DNA of 8,647 bases from an uncultured Actinomycetes bacterium (GCA_903928395.1 CAIYQS010000137.1:1-8647); one strand, 5' to 3'; positions 1 to 6,285 are shown, counted from the first letter of the stretch. Made by a program: numbers and translations. Notes: generated by a model not told the origin, from the sequence alone.

Positions 1-1
1 A

Positions 2-85
2 GTGCAACGGCGATTAGTAGATCGAGTTTCTTTCATGGCGCGGAGCGCGGCAGAGAATTTGCCACACACCAGCGCTGCTAGCTAA
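2..85 (+). CDS. Possible C-terminal end of a gene entering from the left edge
   Basis: An open frame runs in from the window edge and stops at TAA 83-85. Its 27 residues end in RSAAENLPHTSAAS and look like an amphipathic helix with a short polar tail. It would converge on sodN with a 9-bp gap, which matches the tight convergent ends elsewhere in the window. The frame starting at base 1 is also open, to TAG at 79-81, and a minus-strand ATG at 34-36 is possible, so the choice of frame is inference. I do not recognise the protein. Confidence 0.25.
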   Translation: MQRRLVDRVSFMARSAAENLPHTSAAS

Positions 86-94
86 TTAAGTTAT

Positions 95-484
95 TTAAGC
101 TTTCTTCGTTGCCCAAAAAATCTCTGAAATCTCATCGATCTTTGCCAGCAACTTATCTGCGACCGCTACATCGGTGGTTCCCTTGGTTCCACCTGCACCA
201 GCGAGCTTTGTTGCTTCGTTGAAGAGGGTGTTGAGTTGTGGGTAAGCCTCGAAGTGCGGTGCCTTGAAGTAGTCGGTCCATAAAACCCAGAGGTGGTGTT
301 TTACAAGCTCTGAGCGCTCTTCCTTGATGGCGATTGCTCGCGACTTGAAATCTGCATCGCTACTGGCCGCGTACTTCTCCATCGTAGCTTTTACTGATTG
401 TGCCTCAATTTTTGCCTGTGCTGGATCATAGATTCCACATGGAAGATCGCAGTGGGCTAATCCAACGAGAGTTGGCTTGAACAT
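95..484 (-). CDS. sodN: Nickel superoxide dismutase precursor
   Basis: Ni-containing superoxide dismutase, which converts superoxide to oxygen and hydrogen peroxide, normally as a cytoplasmic hexamer. The precursor is 129 residues. The nickel-hook motif HCDLPCGIYDPAQ begins at residue 11. In the family, His1, Cys2 and Cys6 of the mature enzyme bind nickel; these correspond to H11, C12 and C16 here. The preceding MFKPTLVGLA would be the propeptide, slightly shorter than the 14 residues known in Streptomyces, leaving a 119-residue mature chain. The ending IFWATKKA and the internal KHHLWVLWTDYFK block also match the family. The start is supported by AAAGGAG five bases upstream of ATG. The gene is divergent from sodX, the likely maturation protease. 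Confidence 0.97.
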   Translation of the reverse strand: MFKPTLVGLAHCDLPCGIYDPAQAKIEAQSVKATMEKYAASSDADFKSRAIAIKEERSELVKHHLWVLWTDYFKAPHFEAYPQLNTLFNEATKLAGAGGTKGTTDVAVADKLLAKIDEISEIFWATKKA

Positions 485-489
485 TGGTG

Positions 490-496
490 CTCCTTT
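490..496 (-). promoter_or_regulatory. Ribosome binding site of sodN
   Basis: AAAGGAG on the minus strand lies 5 nt from the sodN ATG. It is a strong Shine-Dalgarno sequence, unlike the apparently leaderless starts of the four genes between 4735 and 7617, and it fixes the start at 484. Confidence 0.85.
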
Positions 497-520
497 AAAG
501 ATCGGTCGGTCGTGTGTGTC

Positions 521-526
521 AGACTA
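521..526 (-). promoter_or_regulatory. Candidate -10 box of sodN
   Basis: TAGTCT on the minus strand fits the actinobacterial TANNNT -10 pattern and would give a leader of about 30 nt containing the sodN ribosome binding site. A TGGAAG about 18 bp upstream is a weak -35 candidate. The box lies just ahead of, or inside, the 5' end of sodX depending on which sodX start is used, so sodN and sodX transcription probably overlap. Pattern match only. Confidence 0.35.
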
Positions 527-534
527 CTACTCTC

Positions 535-888
535 ATGGCGCACCTTCCATTTAGAACTTATTTACCGCTAAGAGCAATAGCGGTTAGCGGTTCCTCAATG
601 GCTCCCACTTATAACGACGGAGATTGGTTGCTATTTTGGAATAAAAATCCAGATGTTGGCGGCAGGTTGCAGCGGCTGACGGGCAAAGTTGTAGTGATCG
701 AGCGCGAGAGTTATCCCGGAGTACTTTTTATCAAACGCGTAACCCGTCTTGAGGGCGATGGGATATGGGTCGAAGGGGACAACAAATCTGCGAGCACCGA
801 CTCTAGACAATGGGGAGCAATTACCTCATCCGAAATTGTTGGGCAGGTACTCCTTCGGTATCGGCGAGCTCGTTCCTCAAAACGTTAG
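535..888 (+). CDS. sodX: Nickel-type superoxide dismutase maturation protease (S26 family)
   Basis: Signal-peptidase-like serine protease that removes the SodN propeptide so that the mature N-terminal His can bind nickel. From the ATG at 535 it has 117 residues. SGSSMAPT carries the presumed nucleophile S21, FIKRV carries the general-base Lys K67, and GDNKSASTDSRQWG is the conserved S26 box E. There is no transmembrane segment, as expected for a soluble SodX rather than LepB. An in-frame GTG at 514 would add seven residues (MCQTTTL). Neither start has a clear Shine-Dalgarno sequence, so the exact start is uncertain; 535 is preferred because the catalytic box is normally close to the N-terminus. 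The stop overlaps the convergent kgd stop by 4 bp. The position beside sodN strongly supports the role. Confidence 0.9.
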   Translation: MAHLPFRTYLPLRAIAVSGSSMAPTYNDGDWLLFWNKNPDVGGRLQRLTGKVVVIERESYPGVLFIKRVTRLEGDGIWVEGDNKSASTDSRQWGAITSSEIVGQVLLRYRRARSSKR

Positions 889-3800
889 CGGGTAAACGCC
901 TCCGTGATCAGTGCGTGCTGCTCTTCCTCGTGGAGGTGATGTGAACCAGTAGCTGGGCTTGCGGTTGCACGACGCGAAACTCGACGCAAGGTACGCCCTT
1001 CGAGCGCTTCAAAGGTATTGAGCGCGACAAATGGATACGGACCTTGGTTTGCAGGCTCATCTTGGACCCAGAGTAAATTGGCAGTTGGGTGAGCGTTTGC
1101 GACGCGCATGAACTCTTGAATTGGGAATGGATAGAGCTGTTCAATGCGAACGATCGCAGTGCCATTTTCCCCAAGTTTGACGCGTTCCGCCACCAGATCC
1201 CAATAGATCTTGCCAGAACAGAAAATTACCCGCTGCGCATTTGTGACAGTTGTGTCATCGATCAAAGGTTTGAAAGTTCCCGATGTGAAATCAGCAAGCC
1301 CAGAGGCTGCAGCTTTCAACCGCAACATTGACTTAGGTTCAAAGACAATGAGTGGACGTCGTGCGGCATTTTTCATGTGCCAGCGCAACAAGTGGAAATA
1401 AGAAGCGGGAGTACTTGGTTGCGCAACGGTCATGTTCTGTTCCGCGCACAACGTTAAGTAACGCTCGATACGGGCAGATGAATGATCAGGTCCTTGTCCC
1501 TCATAACCGTGAGGTAAAAGCAGCACGACCGACGAACGTTCTCCCCATTTTTGCAATGCGCTTGAAACAAACTCATCGACAATGGATTGGGCGCCATTGG
1601 CAAAATCACCAAATTGGGCTTCCCAGAGAACAAGTGCGTCATCGCGTTCAACTGAGTACCCGTATTCGAATCCCATCGCTGCATATTCTGAGAGAAGTGA
1701 ATCGAAGACAAAGAATTGATTGTCATTATTGATCAGGCCGCGCAGTGGGAACCAATCAGCACCTGTGTTTTGATCAACGATAACCGCATGGCGATTTGAG
1801 AATGTTCCGCGCCGAACATCTTGACCGGCGAGACGAATCGGATGGCCCTCTAGCAAGAGCGAACCAAATGCCAACATTTCACCCGTAGCCCAATCTACGG
1901 TTCCCTCATCTAGCATCTCGGTGCGCTTAGCCAACTGCGGAGCTAAACGTGGGTGGACAACAAATCCTTCAGGAGTTGCGATCTGGGTAGCGGCAATCGT
2001 GCGCAGCGTAGCTTCTGCAACGCCAGTATTAACTAGCTCAGGGGCGGTAACCTCTGGCGCGTGATTTGAAGAATGTTCTGGTTCAACATTATGGACCGCG
2101 GCATAGACGGCATCGAGTTGTGCTTGGTAGTCGCGCAAAACTTCTTCGGCTTCATCAACTGTAATGTCTCCACGTCCGATGAGCGCTTCGGTATACAACT
2201 TTCGGGTGCTGCGCTTGGCATCAATCAACTTGTACATCATTGGTTGCGTGAAGCTAGGTTCGTCGCCTTCATTGTGTCCACGGCGACGGTAACAAACCAT
2301 GTCGATAACAACATCTTTATGAAATTCTTGGCGATATTCGAATGCAAGTCGAGCAACGCGAACAACGGACTCCGGATCATCACCATTGACATGGAACACG
2401 GGTGCCTGAATCATCTTGGCTATATCGGTGCAATAGGTAGAAGAGCGAGCAGCGTGTGGAGAAGTTGTAAATCCAACCTGGTTGTTCACCACAATATGGA
2501 TAGTTCCACCTGTGCGGTAGCCCTTGAGTTTCGACAAGCTGAGGGTTTCAGAAACAACGCCTTGACCCGCAAAGGCCGCGTCACCGTGGACCAATATTGG
2601 AAGCACGGTATAGGTTTCAGGATCTCCATGGATATCTTGCTTGGCGCGAACAATTCCTTCTAAGACAGGATTGACTGCTTCAAGGTGTGATGGATTAGCG
2701 GCCAAATAGATCTTGGTGCTTTCTCCTGAATCCGCTTTGAATACTCCTTGGGTTCCAAGGTGATATTTCACATCGCCAGTACCTTGTACCGAGTTTTCGG
2801 CGTAATGACCTTCGAATTCTTGGAAGATCTGACCGTAAGACTTACCACCAATATTTGCCAATACGTTGAGGCGACCCCGGTGCGGCATTCCGATGCACAC
2901 TTCTTCGAGCCCGATTTTTGCTGAACTGTCTAGAATTGCATCAAGCAATGGAATCAGCGACTCGCCACCTTCAAGTGAAAAACGCTTCTGCCCGACATAC
3001 TTTGTTTGCAAGAATGATTCGAAAGCTTCTGCCGAATTGAGTTTACGCAAGATACGTAACTGTTCTTCGCGCGGAGTGCGAGGAGCGCCAACCTCAACAT
3101 GCTCTTGCATCCACTTCCGCTCTACAGGATTTTCCATGTACATGTATTCGACGCCGACATTGCGGCAGTAAGAGTCGCGCAATATTCCAAGGATGCGACG
3201 TAGCTTCATAAATGACTTTCCGCCAAAGCCGCCGGTCGCAAATTCACGATCAAGGTCCCAGAGCGAAAGCCCATGGGTAACAACGTCTAGATCTGGGTGG
3301 CTGCGTTGGCGATAGCGCAGCGGATCGGTATCTGCCATCAAGTGGCCAAAGGTGCGGTACGACTCAATTAATTGCTGAACCCGAGCGGCTTTGCTGATCT
3401 GATCTTCCTTAGAGAATTGAAAATCCACTGCCCAGCGAATTGGCTCATAGGGGATGCGAAGCGCAGCGAAAATCTCGTCGTAAAAGTTTTCGGCTCCGAG
3501 CATGATTTCGTGGATGCGCCGCAAGAAGTCACCAGATTGAGCTCCTTGGATAACACGGTGGTCATAAGTGCTAGTAAGTGTGATGGTTTTAGAGATAGCA
3601 AGATTTGTGAGTGTTTCTTCACTAGCACCTTGAAACTCAGCTGGATAAGCCAAAGCGCCAACACCAAGGATCAATCCCTGTCCTTGTACCAAACGGGGCA
3701 CCGAATGAACCGTGCCGAGTGTTCCTGGATTGGTGAGAGAAACTGTTGTGCCTGCATAATCTTCTAAGGTCAGAGTTCCACCGCGCGCCTTACGAACCGT

Positions 3801-4622
3801 CTCTTCATAGGAAGCCCAGAACTGTGCAAAATCTAGAGCTTCACAACCCTTGATAGAAGGTACTAATAATTGCCGAGTGCCATCTGGTTTGGTTAAATCG
3901 ATAGCGATTCCGAGATTAATATGTTCTGGACGTCCCAAGGTTGGTTTGCCATCTTGTTCGGCAAAAAAAGTATTCATTTCTGGCATGGTGCGGAGCGCTT
4001 TGATCATCGCGTAACCGATCAAGTGCGTAAAGGAAACTTTTCCACCGCGACCCCGTGCTAAGTGATTGTTGATCACGGTTCGATTATCGATCATCAACTT
4101 TGCCGGGATGGCGCGAACGCTCGTAGCCGTTGGAACGTTGAGCGATGCCTCCATACTCTGCACCACTCGAGCGGCCACTCCACGAATTGGTTCTAGGGTT
4201 GAAGCTCCTGGAGTGATGAGAGTTGGAATCGGTTTGATAATTGGATCAGCGGGCATCGGCGTGGTCGTTGACTGCGGTGCTTGAACAACCTGATTCGGTT
4301 GTGGCGCAACTTGAACGACTTGGGCGACGGCTTCCACCGGTGCAACAACTTGACTTGCAACAACTTGGATTGCAGTTGGAACAACTGGTGGTGTTGTGGC
4401 GTTCGAAGATTTTGGAATTGGTGGTGTCCCTGCAGAAGGTGCTGTCGTAGGTGCCGGTGCGGATGTTTGTGTAGGCGGTGTGTAATCGGCGAAGAAATCC
4501 CACCAGGCTTTATCTACTGATGCTGGATCTTGCTGATATCGCTCATACATTTCATCTACGAGCCATTCATTGGGCCCAAAGGAACCGCCAAAATGATTTG
4601 CAGGGGTGTTAGAAGCCGACAC
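885..4622 (-). CDS. kgd: Multifunctional 2-oxoglutarate dehydrogenase, fused E2-E1 (Kgd/OdhA)
   Basis: Thiamine-diphosphate enzyme of the TCA cycle that decarboxylates 2-oxoglutarate and passes the succinyl group toward CoA. In actinobacteria the E2 succinyltransferase core and the E1 dehydrogenase are one chain without its own lipoyl domain, working with the pyruvate dehydrogenase E2 and Lpd. The length of 1245 residues is close to M. tuberculosis Kgd (about 1230). Order: E1-type N-terminal helix (about 12-47, NEWLVDEMYERY), low-complexity Pro/Thr/Val/Gln linker (about 48-140), E2 core (about 145-385) with active H355 in TYDHRVIQG, and E1 (about 395-1245) with GMPHRGRLNVLAN at 578, HGDAAFAGQG at 679, VNNQVGFTT at 712 and RGHNEGDEPSFTQP at 781. 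Gln in place of Asp in the E2 HxxxD box is, from memory, normal for this family. The start is GTG at 4622 with a weak GGAAAGAGAG ahead of it; no other early start fits. Confidence 0.98.
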   Translation of the reverse strand: MSASNTPANHFGGSFGPNEWLVDEMYERYQQDPASVDKAWWDFFADYTPPTQTSAPAPTTAPSAGTPPIPKSSNATTPPVVPTAIQVVASQVVAPVEAVAQVVQVAPQPNQVVQAPQSTTTPMPADPIIKPIPTLITPGASTLEPIRGVAARVVQSMEASLNVPTATSVRAIPAKLMIDNRTVINNHLARGRGGKVSFTHLIGYAMIKALRTMPEMNTFFAEQDGKPTLGRPEHINLGIAIDLTKPDGTRQLLVPSIKGCEALDFAQFWASYEETVRKARGGTLTLEDYAGTTVSLTNPGTLGTVHSVPRLVQGQGLILGVGALAYPAEFQGASEETLTNLAISKTITLTSTYDHRVIQGAQSGDFLRRIHEIMLGAENFYDEIFAALRIPYEPIRWAVDFQFSKEDQISKAARVQQLIESYRTFGHLMADTDPLRYRQRSHPDLDVVTHGLSLWDLDREFATGGFGGKSFMKLRRILGILRDSYCRNVGVEYMYMENPVERKWMQEHVEVGAPRTPREEQLRILRKLNSAEAFESFLQTKYVGQKRFSLEGGESLIPLLDAILDSSAKIGLEEVCIGMPHRGRLNVLANIGGKSYGQIFQEFEGHYAENSVQGTGDVKYHLGTQGVFKADSGESTKIYLAANPSHLEAVNPVLEGIVRAKQDIHGDPETYTVLPILVHGDAAFAGQGVVSETLSLSKLKGYRTGGTIHIVVNNQVGFTTSPHAARSSTYCTDIAKMIQAPVFHVNGDDPESVVRVARLAFEYRQEFHKDVVIDMVCYRRRGHNEGDEPSFTQPMMYKLIDAKRSTRKLYTEALIGRGDITVDEAEEVLRDYQAQLDAVYAAVHNVEPEHSSNHAPEVTAPELVNTGVAEATLRTIAATQIATPEGFVVHPRLAPQLAKRTEMLDEGTVDWATGEMLAFGSLLLEGHPIRLAGQDVRRGTFSNRHAVIVDQNTGADWFPLRGLINNDNQFFVFDSLLSEYAAMGFEYGYSVERDDALVLWEAQFGDFANGAQSIVDEFVSSALQKWGERSSVVLLLPHGYEGQGPDHSSARIERYLTLCAEQNMTVAQPSTPASYFHLLRWHMKNAARRPLIVFEPKSMLRLKAAASGLADFTSGTFKPLIDDTTVTNAQRVIFCSGKIYWDLVAERVKLGENGTAIVRIEQLYPFPIQEFMRVANAHPTANLLWVQDEPANQGPYPFVALNTFEALEGRTLRRVSRRATASPATGSHHLHEEEQHALITEAFTR

Positions 4623-4627
4623 TGGCG

Positions 4628-4637
4628 CTCTCTTTCC
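4628..4637 (-). promoter_or_regulatory. Weak ribosome binding site of kgd
   Basis: The purine-rich GGAAAGAGAG lies 5 nt before the GTG start of kgd. It is a poor match to the AGGAGG consensus, but it supports this start over any internal Met, the first of which is residue 25, inside the conserved N-terminal helix. Confidence 0.5.
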
Positions 4638-4671
4638 GAATGAGGATCAGATACGGCTTAATCTTAATAGC

Positions 4672-4706
4672 CTTCACGCAGAACGCTCCTTATACGCTGT
4701 GTGAAG
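4672..4706. repeat. Inverted repeat in the kgd upstream region, possible operator
   Basis: Arms CTTCACGCAG (4672-4681) and CTGTGTGAAG (4697-4706) pair over 10 positions, with one G-T wobble read on the plus strand. The 15-bp spacer holds TATAAG on the minus strand (4689-4694), a good -10 match for kgd, which would give a leader of about 60 nt. No T-run follows on either strand, so a terminator is unlikely. A repressor or activator site over the kgd promoter is the more natural reading, but the regulator is unknown. Confidence 0.4.
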
Positions 4707-4734
4707 TAGCGCTCTAGGACGTGCTGAGGGCCAA

Positions 4735-5112
4735 TTACTCGCGGTACCCCAAAACACTGGCCCCAGTCGTGATAAATGCGATGATTCCCAGCGGGATTGC
4801 TCCGATGTAAAACTTTCCTGAAGCCATGAAATAGGCGACTCCTAGTGCAATCAGATTGGCTAGAACAGCGGGAGCGCGCCCCCAGGATTTACGATTTTTG
4901 TAACTTATTGAGCAGGCAAAGAGTCCTATGGCGCCTAGCGCCAGACCTATGAAATCTCCCGCAAGAGCCAGGGGAGCGTTGAGCGGTTTGGTGCGGATGG
5001 CGTCGAGCAGGGCAAGGTAAACAATGAGCGCCAGCAGTATTACAGCTTCCGTGCGCAACATCGTGATTGCCGTCCTCCGGCTTCGCTCGAAGAGTTGGTC
5101 GCTGATACCCAT
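4735..5112 (-). CDS. Small four-helix membrane protein, function unknown
   Basis: A 125-residue integral membrane protein. Four hydrophobic segments are visible at about 22-40, 46-70, 80-98 and 100-122. A short basic loop with YKNRKSWGRAPAV lies between helices 2 and 3, and a polar N-terminus (ISDQLFERSRR) precedes helix 1. Positive residues cluster before helix 1 and in the 2-3 loop, suggesting that both termini face the cytoplasm. The W-G-R-A-P-A-V motif resembles that of small uncharacterised actinobacterial membrane proteins, from memory only. It is upstream of kgd on the same strand with a 112-bp gap, so co-transcription is possible. The start at 5112 is supported by a TACCCT -10 box exactly 6 nt before the ATG, implying a leaderless mRNA; no Shine-Dalgarno is present. 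Confidence 0.75.
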   Translation of the reverse strand: MGISDQLFERSRRTAITMLRTEAVILLALIVYLALLDAIRTKPLNAPLALAGDFIGLALGAIGLFACSISYKNRKSWGRAPAVLANLIALGVAYFMASGKFYIGAIPLGIIAFITTGASVLGYRE

Positions 5113-5118
5113 ATCAGA

Positions 5119-5124
5119 AGGGTA
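5119..5124 (-). promoter_or_regulatory. -10 box of a leaderless promoter for the 4-TM protein
   Basis: TACCCT on the minus strand, then 6 nt (TCTGAT), then the ATG. This is the spacing expected when transcription starts at the A of the start codon. There is no convincing -35. Only 6 bp separate it from the opposing -10 box of the GGDEF-like gene. Confidence 0.55.
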
Positions 5125-5130
5125 TCCAAG

Positions 5131-5136
5131 TAACCT
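5131..5136 (+). promoter_or_regulatory. -10 box of a leaderless promoter for the GGDEF-like gene
   Basis: TAACCT, then 6 nt (TACGAA), then the ATG at 5143. The spacing is the same as for the divergent neighbour. The -35 is weak or absent, and any -35 would fall over the start of the opposing gene. Confidence 0.55.
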
Positions 5137-5142
5137 TACGAA

Positions 5143-5583
5143 ATGGCGGCTTTTGAACTTCGTGATATCGAATTCCGGAGCGACGGTTCAAAAGATTCGC
5201 TGACATCTTCCATGTCACCCGAGCTCTTTCACGCGGCTCTCAAGCGGGAAATTGCTGCCGCCAAACGCGATGAACGGGAATTGGCGATTCTCACGATTGC
5301 CCTTTCTCCGCAAACGTTTTCATCCCTCTCGCAGTTTCAGGAGGAGTTAGTAAATCTGGCCTTCGCATTGGAGCAGGGGTTGCGCGGCGGGGACTTCTTC
5401 GCGCGGATATCGGATAGAGGTTTTTGGGCGTTGCTGCGAACGTCGGCAAGTAATGGTCAACTCGTTGTAGATCGCTTGGATCTTCCGCGCCACGACTCCC
5501 TAACAACTAAGATTGTGGCGCGGAAATACGATGAATACTCGGATTGGATCGAACGGGTCGACCAACTCTTTTTTACAGAGTAA
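5143..5583 (+). CDS. Degenerate GGDEF-like domain protein, probably not catalytic
   Basis: A 146-residue soluble protein whose layout follows a GGDEF (diguanylate cyclase) domain. DSLTSSMSPELFHAAL at 18-33 corresponds to the D-x-LTGL-x-NRR-x-F opening. AAAKRDERELAILTIAL at 38-54 corresponds to the helix and first beta strand. LRGGDFFARISDRGFWALL at 80-98 corresponds to R-xx-D-xxx-R-x-GGDEF-x-LL. At the signature position the residues are SDRGF, and the segment that normally holds the metal site and FKxxND/GH residues is shortened. Cyclase activity is therefore unlikely; a scaffold, sensor or partner role is inference. There is no signal peptide or TM segment. The start at 5143 is supported by the leaderless promoter pattern. 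It is divergent from the membrane protein and convergent with the secreted protein across 13 bp. The family match is by eye. Confidence 0.75.
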   Translation: MAAFELRDIEFRSDGSKDSLTSSMSPELFHAALKREIAAAKRDERELAILTIALSPQTFSSLSQFQEELVNLAFALEQGLRGGDFFARISDRGFWALLRTSASNGQLVVDRLDLPRHDSLTTKIVARKYDEYSDWIERVDQLFFTE

Positions 5584-5596
5584 GGACCAATTGCCT

Positions 5597-6199
5597 TTAT
5601 TTACCTGCGCAGGCCTTCTCTGCGGCAAGTACCTTGGTATTTTGGTTATCTAAACCGGCAATATCTGCGGGGGTTTGAACGGGAAGTCCGTGGGTATTTA
5701 GGCAAGCTATGTAGGCAGCACTTGAGCCGGTCTTCGGCGCTGGTCCACCACCAGCTGGTCCTCCGCCGGCGCCACCAAATCCACCAAAGCTAGGACGAAG
5801 CGCTGCGCATGCAGTGAAGGCTTTTTGTTGGGCTGGCGATAAAGAGAATGACGGGCGAGGACGAGGTGCGGTTCCAGTTGCTGGAGCTCCGGTGGGCCGA
5901 GTACCGCCACCAAAACCGCGACCTCCACCGAACGATGGGAGTTTGATTCCTGCTTTTGCGAGACATGCGGTGTATTTTGCAAATGCTGCAGAATTCTGAC
6001 CACCACCGAAACCACCAGCGCGAGGAGGAGCGCTCACTGCCGGTTTAGGTGCCGCTGCCTTAGGTGCTGCTGCCTTAGCTGTCGCTTTAGTCGTCGGTTT
6101 CGCGGCAGCTTTTGTCGCTGCGTTTGCGGGGATTGCTCCAACAAGGAGGAGCGAAAGTGCGGCAAGGGCTACAAATGATTTTTTCGAACTCATTTTCAT
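5597..6199 (-). CDS. Secreted Gly/Ala/Pro-rich protein with two two-cysteine repeats
   Basis: A 200-residue exported protein. The N-terminus has a Sec signal peptide: basic MKMSSKKS, hydrophobic core to about residue 22, and a likely cut after A-N-A at 27. A Lys/Ala/Pro spacer follows (28-60), of the kind seen in wall-spanning or disordered linkers. Two units follow. Unit 1 has YTACLAKAGIKLP (C79), then a Gly/Arg/Pro stretch, then KAFTACAALRPS (C131). Unit 2 has YIACLNTHGLPV (C166), then EKACAGK (C197). The CL-xxx-G-xxLP plus ACxxLRP pattern recalls actinobacterial secreted proteins with 'CMREHGVDMPDP'-like motifs, from memory; their function is unknown to me. With one Cys at each end of a unit, C79-C131 and C166-C197 disulfides are a natural guess. 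The start at 6199 is supported by TAGCCT 6 nt upstream; a second ATG at 6193 is possible. Confidence 0.8.
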   Translation of the reverse strand: MKMSSKKSFVALAALSLLLVGAIPANAATKAAAKPTTKATAKAAAPKAAAPKPAVSAPPRAGGFGGGQNSAAFAKYTACLAKAGIKLPSFGGGRGFGGGTRPTGAPATGTAPRPRPSFSLSPAQQKAFTACAALRPSFGGFGGAGGGPAGGGPAPKTGSSAAYIACLNTHGLPVQTPADIAGLDNQNTKVLAAEKACAGK

Positions 6200-6205
6200 A
6201 TGGGA

Positions 6206-6211
6206 AGGCTA
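6206..6211 (-). promoter_or_regulatory. -10 box of a leaderless promoter for the secreted protein
   Basis: TAGCCT on the minus strand, then 6 nt (TCCCAT), then the ATG at 6199. No ribosome binding site is present. This box selects the ATG at 6199 over the in-frame ATG at 6193. No good -35 is seen at 17 bp; TTGGCT at 6233-6238 is 21 bp away. Confidence 0.5.
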
Positions 6212-6231
6212 GGTCCAAATTATTTAAATAC

Positions 6232-6257
6232 CAGCCAAATTTGCTTATTTTTGGCTG
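6232..6257. repeat. Perfect 8-bp inverted repeat between divergent promoters, possible operator
   Basis: Arms CAGCCAAA (6232-6239) and TTTGGCTG (6250-6257) flank a 10-bp AT-rich spacer, with arm centres 18 bp apart. The right arm covers the argG -35 hexamer and the left arm lies upstream of the secreted-protein -10 box. The geometry suits a dimeric regulator. It does not resemble the ArgR box (TGAAT/ATTCA halves), so the regulator is unknown. Confidence 0.4.
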
Positions 6258-6279
6258 TGAATAATCAGGCGGGTAGGCT
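6251..6279 (+). promoter_or_regulatory. Leaderless promoter of argG
   Basis: A -35 TTGGCT (6251-6256), a 17-bp spacer, a -10 TAGGCT (6274-6279), then 6 nt to the ATG at 6286. This is the most complete promoter in the window. It predicts transcription starting at the A of ATG. Only a weak AGG within the -10 box could act as a ribosome binding site. Confidence 0.65.
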
Positions 6280-6285
6280 CAGCCC

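Noticed and set aside
1..36. Minus-strand ATG at 36 as the start of a gene leaving the window
   Set aside because: It has neither a Shine-Dalgarno nor a TANNNT box at the leaderless spacing, and only 12 codons are visible.
2073..2663. A 196-codon open frame on the plus strand, the longest one opposite kgd
   Set aside because: It lies wholly antisense to conserved E1 motifs of kgd, has no ribosome site or promoter pattern, and its protein has no recognisable domain. Antisense open frames are common opposite long genes with biased codon use.
4246..4503. Cys/Ser/Thr-rich open frames on both strands in the kgd linker region
   Set aside because: They are out-of-frame readings of the repetitive Pro/Thr/Val/Gln linker; the odd composition comes from the repeats, not from a real small protein.
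5582..5600. Possible hairpin AAGG...CCTT plus TTTATTT after the GGDEF-like gene
   Set aside because: The stem is only 4 bp with an 8-nt loop and no GC-rich core, too weak to call an intrinsic terminator.
6253..6271. TGTGA upstream of argG as a GlxR/CRP-type site
   Set aside because: Only the left half TGTGA is present; the expected TCACA at the 6-nt spacing is missing.
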